This document shows positions 1-11,156 of a DNA stretch of 60,000 nucleotides, piece by piece. The stretch covers positions 358,921 to 418,920 of the forward strand of contig NMRA01000188.1 of assembly GCA_002633005.1 (NCBI GenBank), in the 5' to 3' direction. Position 1 is the stretch's first letter. Each line of letters starts with the position of its first letter. Origin of the DNA: Phoronis australis (Eukaryota > Phoronida > Phoronidae). Below the pieces are notes generated by a model that worked only from the letters and a program-made list of their open reading frames with translations, was not told the origin of the DNA and did not search any database. The position numbers were made by a program, and so were the translations under genes.

Positions 1-2118
1 TCATGTCAGTAACTTCCAGATCCTTTATAACCGTAGTATTCACATAATTGCGCCCGTGCATGGTGTGGAGATCGAGGGCAACTTCGTGACCTGTAGCATG
101 TAAATCAGCTTTAAGACGATCTGCAATGAAACATCCACTGCTACCATTGTCGAAGAATGCGTATGTCAGTACCTCAGTATCATTACCTTTCTGTCTAACA
201 CGAACTGGAATAATTTCATGAAGTGTTTTCTGATTGCAATCGTCAAACGAAAGAGTGTGGCAGGTACTTACTTGAGCTGTTTGAAGATCGTGTGAAGAGG
301 AGTTGATCAACGACTTAGGTTGCGTACCTCGTGTGGGTGGTGCAGACACCTTGCGTTGCTGACCCGAGACAACTAGTAACAATGACGCCAGAGCATCAGA
401 ATCAAGGTCAGGGGTCGTTGGCGAATTTTTACCATACTCAAACTTGTTTGTATCGTTCGTCGCTGATCTCTCTACGTGAAGTGTAGTAGGGTGACTTTTA
501 AAGCATTTTTCGCAAATGCGACGATTCGAACATCCTTTAGACACATGACCATAATGAAGGCAACCGAAACATAATTTCTTGTCCATTATGAACTTGCGTT
601 TGTCATCCATAGACAACGGTCTAAACGAATCACAATCATTTAAGTGGTGGTCCAGTAAACAATAATGGCACACTGGTGACTTTCTTTCACGTGATGGCGT
701 CGTTTCCGTGGTGGCAGCAAAACTGGTCTTTGAATAAGTCGGCTTGGGTGGTCTTGCCGCAGCTTCCTTCCCGAAAATAGGATCGTTGGCAGTCTCAGCA
801 GCCTTCTGAATGAAGCTTACAGGTCTGGCAAACGTGACATTTTTGCGTCGTTCATCGCTGTTCACAAAGTCGCGCCATTTGTTTTGCAGATATAATGGAA
901 GTTTGTGAACAATTGCTTGAAGATTAGGTATGTGATTCAACACCGACAAGTATTCAATCTTCGACATGGCGTGCTCACGTTGTTTTAGAAAAACTGAAAA
1001 TCCCTTAATGCCGCTTCAATCTTCTGGATTAATTGTAGGCCATGAGTGGAGTTTATTCAAAAACGACGAAGCAACCTTGTACGGGTCACCGTATTCACGT
1101 TTCAAAGTTCGCCGTGCAAGACCACCCAAGCCGACTTATTCAAAGACCCATCTTCTGGATTCATGAAGAGACATCCGGCTACGAGTTCCTTTGCTTCGCC
1201 TCTTAAGTAAGAGTCCAAGTAGTATAAGCGCTCTGTGTCGGTTGAAGTCAGTGGTACAATTTGCGAATCAAATGCCATCTCGAATGTCAAAAAGGTCTTG
1301 ATGTCTCCCGTAAATGTCATGAGATTTGGTGGCGGCAGACGTAATGTTGATAACATACGGGTCAATTCTTTATCGGAATTTTCAGGTTTAGAAATAAGAG
1401 ACGTAGGTGGCATAACCTGAGCACCTGGAACGCTCTGCTGGGGTAAACTAAATGCTTTTGATTTGACGCATGACCCGGAGTCATTGGTACTTGACGCAGC
1501 TTTCAGCACTGCCTCCTCGGCGTTTGCTTTGGCGATCCGGACATTCAGGGCAGACAACAAATGGTGACGTTTAGCTTCGATTTCGGCCTTTTTTAGCTCG
1601 GCCTCCATTTTTAACGACTCCTCCAATGCGGCCTTTTCAGCTGCCAAACCGGCGGTTGTAATGGCGGCTTTCAACCTGAGGGCGTGTGAACTTTCCGAGG
1701 ATTTCTTAGAGCACGTTGTCGAACGCCTAGAAGTCCCTCGCGAAGAAGCTTTAACTGAAACTTCGGATACTGAGTGAAGGTTTTGTTGAAGCGAATGTTC
1801 CGTTTCCATTACCCACTGGTGTACAGTATCACAAAATTCATGAAACACTTGAATCTGATCGTGTTACTTCTGAGTCACTGTCTTACGCTGTAACTCAGTT
1901 GTGATCAACGCTATATGACTCTGATAAGCGTCTGCAAAAACCTGTATATTATGACTAAATGTAGCCAGTTCATCTTTGACTAGATGCAAGCGCTCTGGAC
2001 TTTCCATTAACTTTTTCATTTTTGTCGTCTGCCTTGTTGCCACAGCTTGAGTCGATGACTGTCGCATCTTCAAGTCATTTAACCTAATGGTGTCAGCTGC
2101 TCCATCTTCAGACGACAT
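1..2118 (-). pseudogene. BEL/Pao retrotransposon gag-protease region, decayed, runs off the window edge
   Basis: Translated on the minus strand this is the N-terminal part of a BEL/Pao polyprotein. An ATG at 2118 starts a coiled, Ala/Glu/Lys-rich stretch, followed by a DUF1759-like gag segment around 1150-1330. Two zinc-knuckle-like Cys/His clusters lie at about 520-690, and a retroviral-type aspartic protease motif (D-N-G-S-S) at about 150. Pol would continue beyond base 1. The copy is dead: TAA at 1864-1866, TGA at 1016-1018, and a frame change within 1116-1148 where a 33 bp inverted copy of downstream sequence sits. BEL/Pao elements make a capsid-like gag and a pol that copies the RNA into DNA. 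The order of domains fixes the family; the clade within it cannot be told from gag alone. Confidence 0.85.
725..757. repeat. 33 bp exact inverted repeat, partner at 1116-1148
   Basis: The 33 bases at 725-757 recur exactly as their reverse complement at 1116-1148. At 725-757 they read in frame in gag (Pro/Lys-rich spacer before the zinc knuckles). At 1116-1148 they replace the expected gag sequence and cause the frame change, so 725-757 is the source copy. Confidence 0.9.
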
Positions 2119-2322
2119 GATGAACTATTGATTTGGTCACTGCACGAACACTGAGCCTGACACTTCAGTCGACCTTGGTAACAATAGATATTGTTCCCCG
2201 AGACCCATTCTAGACCGGGATCCCAGAGCTTTTTTGGGCATGAAAAGGTAACCAATTATCTTTGGTGCCACAGTGCTCTATGGGTATCCTGATGCTTGGA
2301 AATGGCCGTCTGGCAGGTTCGN

Positions 2323-3690
2323 GTACAGCCTAATTCTTTTATTCGTGTGCCGTCAGTACATAGACAAACCCGTAAACTGAAATAAACAAAACCCTGAGAC
2401 ACTACTACGAAATATAATACAAGCACAGGCAGTGACAATATATACAAAACCGTTATTTACATCAACGAAGAAAATGTACAAGTAACGAAATGGCTACATC
2501 AGATAAACTGAATCTGATATGAAAATACTATATACAAAAACGAACCTAATTCATACACAATTCTGCCGTGAGACCGTGACGCAAACTACATATCAAGTCA
2601 CGCTAAACTTTTACAATAATATGAGCTTGAAACAGACTGGTTTGTGAATTGCAATCTCAAGGTTGCACCGAACAACGCCCAAACCCTCGACACGAACCAC
2701 GAAGGACGAAATACGGCAAACTAAATAAAGCGAAAATACTGAAATTACACGGGACACGAGAGAATGCATTGCACAAACAAGAATATAACAATAAGCAAAA
2801 GAACAATACTTACATCATGAAAACCCTGCAATCTCGACGACGAAACCAATGACATGCATACACTGCACACAGATAAATACGAAATACGAATGAATGGAAC
2901 TGGTGGGTAAAACGCTTTTAAATGTCAGTACCACGTGACAAGTTCACAATCTGGGGGGTACTTGAAAATGAGTACAACAGGAAACAATACTTAATATACA
3001 CAGGCNATTCTACGTACAGCATAATTCTTTTATTCGTGTGCCGTCAGTACATAGACAAACCCGTAAACTGAAATAAACAAAATCCTGAGTCACTACTACG
3101 AAATATAATACAAGCACGGGCAGTGACAATATATACAAAACCGTCATTTACATCAACGAAGAAAATGTACAAGTAACGAAATGATGGCTATATCAGATAA
3201 ACTGAATCTTATATGAAAATACTATATACAAAAACGAACCTAATTTATACACAATTCTCCCGTGAGAGCGTGACGCAAACTAGATATCAAGTCACGCTAA
3301 ACTTTTACGATAATATGAGCTAGAAACAGACTGGTTTGTGAATTGCAATCTCGAGGTCGCAGCGAACAACGCCCAAACCCTCGACACGAACCACAAAGGA
3401 CGAAATACGGCGAAGTAACTAAAGCGAAATTACTGAAACACGGGACACGAGAGAATGCATTGCACAAACCAGAATATAACGATAAGCAAAAGAACACTAC
3501 TTACATCATGAAACCCTGCAATCTCGACGATGAAAACAATGAGATGCATACACTGCACACAGATACGAAATACGAATGAATGGAACTGGCGGGTAAAACG
3601 CTTTTAAATGTCAGTACCACGTGACAAGTTCACAATCTGGGGGGTACTTGAAAATGAGTACAACAGGAAACAATACTTAATATACATAGG
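2323..3690. repeat. Two tandem copies of a ~690 bp unit, probable BEL/Pao 5' LTR doubled
   Basis: Positions 2323-3005 and 3014-3690 align end to end with scattered differences (period 691). They lie upstream of the minus-strand gag start, where a 5' LTR belongs. Each copy carries an AATAAA signal on the minus strand near its left end (2338-2343 in copy 1), as expected for the R region. I could not fix the TG...CA ends or a clear primer-binding site. Single Ns at 2322 and 3006 sit exactly at the left junctions, so the doubling may be an assembly artefact. Short ORFs inside both copies have no coding features. Confidence 0.55.
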
Positions 3691-4483
3691 CAATATGAAT
3701 GATTGCGTCTGCAGTAACATTTGTGTTACTTACCTACGGTTATCATTAAATACAACTTTTGGTCCTGTGAACTTGTCAAGATTATATCCTCAATACTAGC
3801 ATAAGTAAAAGACAAATCGAATTTTGAGTAAAATCTGGTGGTTATACTGGGTTCGAATTTCCACGCATTACCTTTCTAAAAAGTTTGGTATTTTCCCACT
3901 TTTCAGAAAGAATCAGAAAACTTGCTCTAAGCCTAAGAAGAAAACGTGACAATAATTCCATGCAGTGAGTACTCAGGGCTGAGGCCAAACGTACTGGAAA
4001 AATCTCTTTGTTTCACGACGCGCTCCCCCATATAAATTTTCCTACAATTTTGAGAGCACCAACATCACTGCGATTTGACTGTCCGAGATCATTTTACTGA
4101 ATCCTCGTTCAGCTGCACTGCAAGGAAGCGTCTTAATACATAATGTAAAAAATGGTTGGCTGCGCCCTTGTGCGCCTACGCCCCACTACGTCAGCACTGA
4201 TTATTAGCGTTTTTGTTAATATTATTTTTGCATTCTTCCGTCTCAGTAGCCGCTCTGCCAGAGTTTTCGATTTTATGGACAGATGGCGCTAGTAGTTGTT
4301 AGCCGTACGGTGATGCTCTATTTGTTGCGACCGTTCTCGTCAGTACTTTTGGACGTACTAGTCATGATACGAATCATCAACTGTAAGTTTTTTTGACGCT
4401 TTTTTCTATCAGTTCGCTAGACTGATTGTCATGTTAGTTTTTTGCAGTATTTTTCCACTCTCATTGTACCACACCTGCTGTGA
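3691..4483. other. Non-coding stretch with a small MITE relic
   Basis: No gene seen. Positions 4152-4198 match, in reverse orientation, the outer part of the hAT-type MITE at 53349-53504, so this is a truncated copy of that family. Confidence 0.5.
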
Positions 4484-4639
4484 CAGTGGCGGATCCAAGA
4501 TTTTTAAAGGGGTGGGGCCGGTTTTTTTAAAGGGGGTACAAGTCAACAATTTGAAAATTCTAGATTTGACATCACTAAAATCAAGGGAAAAAGGGGGGGG
4601 GGGTTCGTAACCCTTTGACCCCCCGCCGATCCGCCTATA
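4484..4639. mobile_element. Short TIR element (MITE), CAGTGGCGGATCC family
   Basis: Begins CAGTGGCGGATCC and ends with the near reverse complement GATCCGCC followed by three degenerate bases. The inside is G-runs on the left and C-runs on the right. About 155 bp, no ORF, no recognisable target duplication. The same terminus is seen at 9732-10394, 35255-35638 and 40838-41485, with a related one at 33781-34070. Confidence 0.55.
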
Positions 4640-5109
4640 TATGAACACAATATAAGAACTTATCTCTTATGCAGTTTTGTTTTCATGAGACGTAAGGCAT
4701 AATACCGAAGATCGAGAACTTTTTAAGTTTGTAGCTTTTGCAAGCGCCAACATCTACATTGACCTGTTTTACTGTAATAATATTAACTCGTCGAATTTGG
4801 AGCACGTCATAACCGGCCCCCTTATTTTCGTGAACGGCTTGCCATTTTGATTGCGCTTGTTAACTAATCATTTGCCTAACACCAAACCTGATAGGTACCA
4901 ATTTCAGCGTTAACCTAGAAAAAACGATTGAAATCAACTACAATGAGAAGATTGACGAAATCAATTATCTTTTAAAAATTTGGACTAGAAGAAAAATCTC
5001 TTTTTGGGGAAAGTTACGGTGGTAAAAACCTAGATTGTGCCAAAATTTATTCACTTAATGACAACTCAGCCTACTCCATCAGACATTGTTATTATGAATG
5101 AATTTAACG

Positions 5110-5580
5110 CAAATTTTTTTTAGGTTATTTGGAATAATAAAAGTGAGAGAGTGAAGAGAGGTGTATCAATTAAAGCTTACATGTATGAGAAAGAGAGAGT
5201 GAAAATATTTAATATAATTCTTTTTAACAAGGTTATAAAATTTCATGAATAAAGAAATACATACCTCTGAAACAAAATGTGTGAAATTACTGGAATTTGA
5301 AGCGGGAATTACAAAGTCAAATATTATAAAGTTTGAAAATGATTATATTAAAAATCACACTGAAGTAGCCAATCCATTATGGAACAAAGTTCTAAGTAAC
5401 CGGTCCTTTTTGATAAAGATGCAAATGATGTACTCTAAAGAATTAATGGCACAATGATGAAATACAAAAAGACAGAAAATCTATCTTGCTTGCTACTGGT
5501 GGCGTTCTTTTTATTAATGACTTACTTGATGAAAATAATAAGTTTTACTCATACTGTATACTGAATTTACAGATGCAGTT
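5110..5580 (+). pseudogene. LINE reverse-transcriptase C-terminal relic, upstream part
   Basis: Broken reading frames on the plus strand contain the 'IWNNKSERVKRG' block (from 5124) and then 'NDLLDENNKFYS' (about 5515-5550). These two motifs follow the RT domain in non-LTR retrotransposons of the L1/Tx1-like type. Several frame changes and stops are needed to read it. The next part of the same LINE order appears at 7777-8480, so the two pieces probably belong to one old insertion split by later events. A real host gene is unlikely. Confidence 0.55.
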
Positions 5581-5614
5581 AATTAAGATATATTGCACGT
5601 CAGTATATAATTAC

Positions 5615-5720
5615 ACAAAACGTACCGAGCGTGGCGTACATGAAATAATGTCCCACTCGATATTATTCCGCGTATCGACCTCGACCTTCGGTCGCCACTC
5701 GAGGTACATGTACGTTTTGT
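5615..5720. repeat. Imperfect ~106 bp hairpin
   Basis: ACAAAACGTAC at 5615-5625 is mirrored by the reverse complement at 5710-5720, and an inner block (GTGGCG / CGCCAC) also pairs. Inverted-repeat remnant with no ORF. Confidence 0.5.
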
Positions 5721-6086
5721 ATTCATCCCATACGCATCGAATCCTTGAGTTTCTTTTGTTTTCTTTCGGCATTTTATAAATACCTCACCCTGACTGTTTA
5801 CGTGGCTAATCACAACCAGTTGAGTATGTACGTGCGCGTTATGTTGCTAACTTACTATAGCAAAAGAAAACAAATAAATGTAACTGTTTATTACTTGAAA
5901 TTGATAAAAAGTGTGAAAACGAAAGTTACCGTGCATTGAACTTATATCACATTTCGAAAATAAAAAAGTAACAAGAATATTTATAACGTTGTAAAATCCT
6001 CTTCGGGTAGCTGCACCCATTCATGAAACTAGGTCATTGACCGGAGCGCGTAGCCTTCACGTCGTCTGTTTTCACGAAGATGTTAA

Positions 6087-7358
6087 AGGCGAAGGCAACC
6101 TTTTTTTCATGTCACTTTTAGCAAAAATAAGTTCGTTGATTATCCCAGACACATTTTTCACTTAATTACAGCTTTTCGTAATTTGATTAATTTCTCGTCC
6201 TCTACTCCGGAAGTGACGTTTTGGGAGGCAAGAGTTTTGCGCCAATTTCTTTTCATTGTAGTCTGACACTGAGGGCTATCGAGTCAGTCATTGTTCTACC
6301 TCGGTTGTGATAAGTTCGGTCGTCGTTTGCTTTTGTTTAAAGTCAGTCAACATGCCACGCTGTTGCTGCGTGCCGGGATGTACTCATTATCGTCTCACAC
6401 GTGCTTTGGATACGTTGCGTTGCTTTCCGAAGGATGACACACTTCGCCGTACGTGGCTAGCTCGTTCATGTGAAGAACGCAGTGATACCCGTTCACGCAA
6501 CGTACAAAGCAGCGGAGGGTTACCGAGTTTGTGGCAAGCATTTTCTACCGTCAGATTACGACAGAGATATGAACGCTGAATTGCTGAAGGTCCCCGCGAA
6601 ACAACGCCTGAAAAAGGGTATTTTACCGTCGCTGTTGATTCCCGGCAGTGCCCCGTCGCCAACCTCGAGAAGTGCGTTTTTGAAGCGAGAAGCCTCGCGA
6701 GCTGTAGCCACTATATACAGTGACTGGAGGCACTTCATCTAATGTCACCCGTGCCTCAGAACGTACCCTATTGCGAGCCTGTAAGCAGCCCTGCAGCGAT
6801 GTTGAGTACTGGGAGTGAATACAGGCCCAGTTCGACACCCAGTGAAGAGGACAATTCGTCATCCAATGAACAGATCGGTGAGCCTAAGTTTGATAAGTTT
6901 AATGTGGACTTGTATCGGAGCTATTTAGAAGGTGCCAGGTGTGTGGCGAGGAAGTCACACGGCGGGATCTAAGCAGTTTTGGTGCTCAGATAACCCTCCA
7001 GTGGGAGTGTGTCGCGGGACACTCGGGCAAGTGGGACAGTTCTTCCTCTGTACGTGAGACGATAATGAGTATACCCTAGCAACAGCGTGGCATGTTGACT
7101 GACTCGGAAGCAAAAGCAAACGACGACCGAACTCATCACAACCAAGGTAGAACAATGACTGACTCGACTGCTCTCACAGGCAGACTATATGAAAAGAAAT
7201 TGGCGCGAAATTCTCGCCTCCCAAAACGTCACTTCCGGAGTAGACTACGAGTAATTAATTAAATTACGAAAAGCAGTAAATCAGTGAAAAATATGTCTGG
7301 GATAGTCAACGAACCTTATTTTGTCTAAAAATGACATGAAAAAAGGTTGCCTTCGCCT
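6087..7358 (+). mobile_element. Kolobok-like DNA transposon, non-autonomous, long TIRs and TTAA target
   Basis: Both ends read AGGCGAAGGCAACC inward and are flanked directly by TTAA (6083-6086 and 7359-7362). The inverted repeats are about 285 bp (left to ~6375, right from ~7075) with scattered mismatches. Inside is a THAP-domain ORF broken by frameshifts. TTAA target sites together with a THAP-containing protein are the known signature of the Kolobok superfamily; piggyBac also uses TTAA but has no THAP domain. No DDE catalytic region is present, so this 1,272 bp copy is a deletion derivative. Confidence 0.7.
6352..6972 (+). pseudogene. THAP zinc-finger ORF inside the Kolobok-like element, frameshifted
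   Basis: From ATG 6352 the frame encodes a THAP start: two close cysteines in 'CVPGC', the conserved 'CFPKD' and 'TWLARS'. The frame then shifts near 6465-6480. The next frame continues with 'RVCGKHF', the closing C-x2-H of the C2CH zinc site, and 'KKGILPSL', matching the hydrophobic Pro-containing end of THAP domains. A stop at 6740-6742 and a second shift lead into an acidic, Ser-rich tail ending at 6972. THAP domains bind DNA and in transposases recognise the element's ends. The first few codons lie within the left inverted repeat, so the right TIR carries their mirror image. It is not functional as it stands. Confidence 0.7.
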
Positions 7359-7776
7359 TTAAAAGTGCCACCGTTGATGGCAGCTCCGGCGAATATGCCT
7401 GTTGTAGCATTGTTGCAGGTACGTTGTCGCTGTATAATAAATATACGACAGTCTGTTGATACAGCTAGCTGGCTGGCTACGGATTCTGTAGCATGGATGC
7501 TGTAGGTTCACGTGTTGCTGGGACGGTCGTCGTTGCTGCTCGTGTAATCACTGTCGCCGATAGTATCGGGTGCTGTCATGGCCAGTGACAACAATGTTTG
7601 ATATTGGCGAGGAATCGGTGCCTGAGTTGCAGACGATAACAAATATAGAAATGGAAAACTGAGACAGAACTGTCATATAATTAGCAGTCCTGTTCCTGAT
7701 GTTACGATTGAGACCTGGTTGCATGTTGAGTGGTATTTGCACTGCTACAATTGTATTACTTTAACCTATTTTCCGA

Positions 7777-8480
7777 ATGTTCGATTATCTAACCGGCCAA
7801 CGACGTCGAGTCGACATTGACCTACCTTTTGAACCTTCAATGTCAGAGGTCATTGTTGAAGTAGTGCGGGAGGTGAATACGGAAAACATTAATACCTGGC
7901 CGTATTCCCCTCGACAGATTCAACGCGTATGGGATAAAATGAAACTATTTGCCAGAAAAAATTTTGCCGACTGGCCAAAAAAATTTCAAGAAGGAAGTTA
8001 TAACTTTGAAAGTCATGACTGGAAAAATTTGTATTCACTATGTTTTAAAACCACTTTCGATCTCATGTTATGTACGCTGCAGTTTAAAATATCACATAGA
8101 ATACTTGCAGCGAACTCTTTTCCGAAAAAAAATGTGGACTCTGATGTATGTACTTTCTGCCATTCGCAAATTGAAACAGAAGAATACAGCCTTTTCAAAT
8201 GAGATAATATTAAAATATAGATAGAAGAATTATGATGTTGTTTGTAAAAAGTATCAATTTGATTATAGGCAAAAAACTTTGGCTCGCCCATAAGTATAGA
8301 AAATGAAGTTTCAAATTGTATTCTGTTGCATCTAAAGAATATTATTTATGTGTCTAAGTGTAAAAAATAATCCCTAGTTTCTGTCATATTCTTAAGATAT
8401 TAAAAATAGAATTTTATATTCAAAGAAGAATTTTATTAAATAATGGTAATTTACATGAATACCAAACCTGGAGAAATTGG
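7777..8480 (+). pseudogene. LINE C-terminal relic with zinc-knuckle-like 'CTFC' motif
   Basis: The 141-residue frame at 7777-8202 contains 'ISHRILAANSF' and 'CTFCHSQIETEE'. This is the conserved His/Cys block at the end of many LINE ORF2 proteins (zinc-binding in RT). The sequence after the stop at 8200 continues the C-terminal pattern in other frames. It follows in LINE order the motifs at 5110-5580. It is decayed and carries no host function. Confidence 0.6.
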
Positions 8481-8544
8481 CTAACCACAACTATTTCCAG
8501 ACAACATCCTAGCTAAACAGGGTGGGTATGTTGACGGGGGCAGG

Positions 8545-8592
8545 TGTGTGTGTGTGTGTGTGAGTGTGTGTGTGTGTGTGTGTGTGTTTGTG
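8545..8592. repeat. (GT)n microsatellite
   Basis: Nearly pure GT/TG dinucleotides. The same tract in copy B of the duplication borders the N run (36625-36715). Cys/Val-rich and Thr/His-rich ORFs here are artefacts of the repeat. Confidence 0.9.
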
Positions 8593-9731
8593 TGCGGTGA
8601 GAGAGGAAACGTATTGATGTTCTTTTTCTTTGTATCAAAAAAACACCAAAACTTATCAAGAAACCGGAAGTCGAATACAAAGGCCATCGAGAACAATATT
8701 GTTCATACCACACCGGTGGTCGTCATGACAAGCGGCAGCATGTGACTAGCGAAAGTAAATAAAGTAATTTCAAAAAAATTATTAAGAAAATAAGGGTACT
8801 GAGTTGGGCGACCGCCCCCAAATCCTAAAGCGTTATCAGTATTTGTATTTTGGTTGGCTCGATGACTACGACACATATTTTATTAAAATACTTTATAAGT
8901 TTATATAAAGCCGTGAATAGTTAGTTTTATTAAGAATTTTAGTGTTGCCCACAACCCAGTGATACATAAGTTTGTTAAAATACGCCTTAAACAGTTAAAA
9001 TACAAAAACACTAGTCCCATAGCTACATGTATATAAAACGTCTGACGTCTTGTCGAAAACCTGGAACACTGAAAACGGGTACTGTTATGATGGCGATGAA
9101 CTTGTAACGACTGTCAAAATTATTTCAAACAATTTTATACAGGAGGCTACTGTTCAAGATGCAGTCTGTTAATGGGTCATCTCTAGTTGCCTCACAGTAT
9201 TTGAGGATATCACCACATCCACATCTTTATCGCTTTCTTCAACTTAGTGAAAAGCGTTATCCCATTTGTCCTTTCTCACATTGCTGCATGCGCCCAGCCA
9301 GCCTTTAATATGGGGCTCGAATTTCCGATGTTGTGGTCCTTTTACTAACAAAATGCGAGAGGAGTGGAAAAAGAACGGCGTACTACTTTCGGAGCTGTGA
9401 ATTGTACATTTCTGCATTTTTTAGCTTTTATATTGGACTTTTTGTCTCGTTATCTCGGAGGTTTTGTTTCTCTGAGGCGGACCTTTTTGTCCGCTTCGCT
9501 AAATTGGGGTTTCCCGCGAGCCTCCCCCACATGTGCTGTATTGTACAATGTTATTGTATTACAATTTCATGCTTACCCTCTCCCCCCCCCCTTCCCCGCT
9601 GAATACTACTCTCAGATTTGCAAATGCAACCCTAAATTTTTGCGCTTGTGACCTTGTTTGAGCCGTTCCAGGGGATAAAACTGAACTGAGTTCAGCAGTC
9701 TCAAACATGCGATTTTAACTCAGAGTTTAAA

Positions 9732-10394
9732 CATAGGCGGATTTAGGGGGGGCCCAGGGGGCCCGGGCCCCCCTCCCCNAAGAAAATGGAACCTGAGTGA
9801 CGATGAAAAAAAAACAGAAGCTGCTGGTAAGATGTGAATTTTAATCGAAGCCTTAGTGAATCACTCAGAAACTTGCAATACTCTCTTTGTCAAACCTTAT
9901 CTTAAGACGATTTCCAAAGCAATCCCGTCACTATTGCCAACACGAAAAATGGGTCTTTTGGGCATTTGAAGACTATTTCAAATACGAAAAATTTGTTAAG
10001 AATTGATGGCACAAAATATGAAACGTGTAATAAGCATTACAAAAAGAAGTAGGTTTCGCGCGCAAACGCTGTGGCCCATAAACAAGTAGGTCTTTTAGTA
10101 TGAGATCGGTAGCTATATCGTGGTGGTGTAGTGGTTACGTACGCGCGCTCTAAACGCAAGGTCGTGAGTTCGAGTCTTTGGTACTTGCATGTTTTCCTGT
10201 TTGACACGTTTTCCTTTTTTTCTTGGATAATACTTCAGGAATCAAGGGAAATGCTTGATTTCTAGAGGTAAAAACAGAAAAATTTCCCCCCATTCGGTAC
10301 TATGCGCATCTACAATCATGGTTCAGTTTGCGCAAATGCTTCCAGCCGGACAAAATGTTGGGCCCCCCCTTGTGATATCCTAGATCCGCCACTG
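9732..10394 (+). mobile_element. hAT-like 663 bp TIR element containing a tRNA-like promoter; younger than the duplication
   Basis: Ends are CATAGGCGGATTTAG and, reversed, CAGTGGCGGATCTAG, flanked by GTTTAAA direct repeats (9725-9731 and 10395-10401). The equivalent place in duplication copy B (about 37630) lacks the element. Inside at 10119-10183 is a tRNA-like segment. Copies of the same element lie at 35255-35638 (truncated) and 40838-41485 (reverse, truncated). One N at 9779. No transposase ORF, so it is non-autonomous. Confidence 0.7.
10119..10183 (+). other. tRNA-like segment with A and B boxes (SINE-type head)
   Basis: TGGTGTAGTGG resembles a pol III A box and GTTCGAGTC (10168-10176) a B box, about 35 bp apart as in tRNA genes. 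It does not fold as a complete tRNA with matched acceptor arms. The same segment is at 35341-35405 and, reversed, 41091-41155. Confidence 0.55.
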
Positions 10395-10796
10395 GTTTAA
10401 ATTACTAATTTTCATTTAGCAAGAATCTCTCCTTCATTACTAACATTAGCCATTTTTCAGCGCATCATTTGTTGTGTCAAATAAGTATGGGAGTTGCTTG
10501 AGACTTGACACCGACAGATTTTCCTTTCAAGGAGTGTAAAGCGCCGACGACACGAGTTTATGAGCTCTTTTTAAATCATAACATGCACATGTCGTACCTT
10601 GTCAGAGAGTATAAAAAATTGTTGACTTGGTAGACTCGGACGCGTTTGCGTTTAGTGAGTCTATTGAATTGAAAAAAAACGTCGAGAAAGTTCACCTAAG
10701 CCTAGAAATATCACGTTAAGACGACGGCACACCACACAGTTAGGGTCAGAAAGTACATGTAATATAACTAGACCGGTATGGACAGTTCACTTCGCA

Positions 10797-11156
10797 TCAG
10801 GAGTTGGTGTTTAAGGATTTAAGGTTTCCGATATCTAGCCATTCCCGACCGTAAAACACTCCACCAACAACGAGACATAATACTGAGAGCAAAATTTGCA
10901 CAAACATGTTCTCGCCATTCGCGGTCTTTCTCAAGCTTCGCTTTTTTAGTGCAGAGAAAGTGTTACGATACGCTTCGATTGTGGCCTGGCGAGCACCGGA
11001 CCAATTATGAGGTCCCGTTAACCTGTACTGCACTGGAAAGGCAGGACCGTAGAAACACAGAAAGGCCAGAGTGGGGTCGCGAAACAGCAGAGACATGAAA
11101 CGAGGTTTGGCCCCGATGATGTCAGCGATTTGGTCGCAGTACGTCAAATTATCCAC
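10797..11156 (-). CDS. FMO exon 5: C-terminal region with membrane anchor
   Basis: Acceptor TTTCAG|GTGGAT, 119 codons and stop at 10797. Encodes 'YCDQIADIIGAKP', 'FLCFYGPAFPVQYRLTGPH', then a ~20-residue hydrophobic segment starting 'ILLSVLCLVVGGVF' near the end, typical of the ER anchor of animal FMOs. A well-kept copy is at 38038-38394. Confidence 0.88.
   Translation of the reverse strand: MDNLTYCDQIADIIGAKPRFMSLLFRDPTLAFLCFYGPAFPVQYRLTGPHNWSGARQATIEAYRNTFSALKKRSLRKTANGENMFVQILLSVLCLVVGGVFYGREWLDIGNLKSLNTNS

Noticed and set aside
2649-3579. Basic, Lys/Arg-rich ORFs in both tandem repeat copies
   Set aside because: The repeats resemble LTR sequence and the ORFs differ by indels between copies. 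No coding constraint is visible.
8481-8745. ORFs with Cys/Val-rich or Thr/His-rich runs
   Set aside because: Translations of the (GT)n repeat in different frames.
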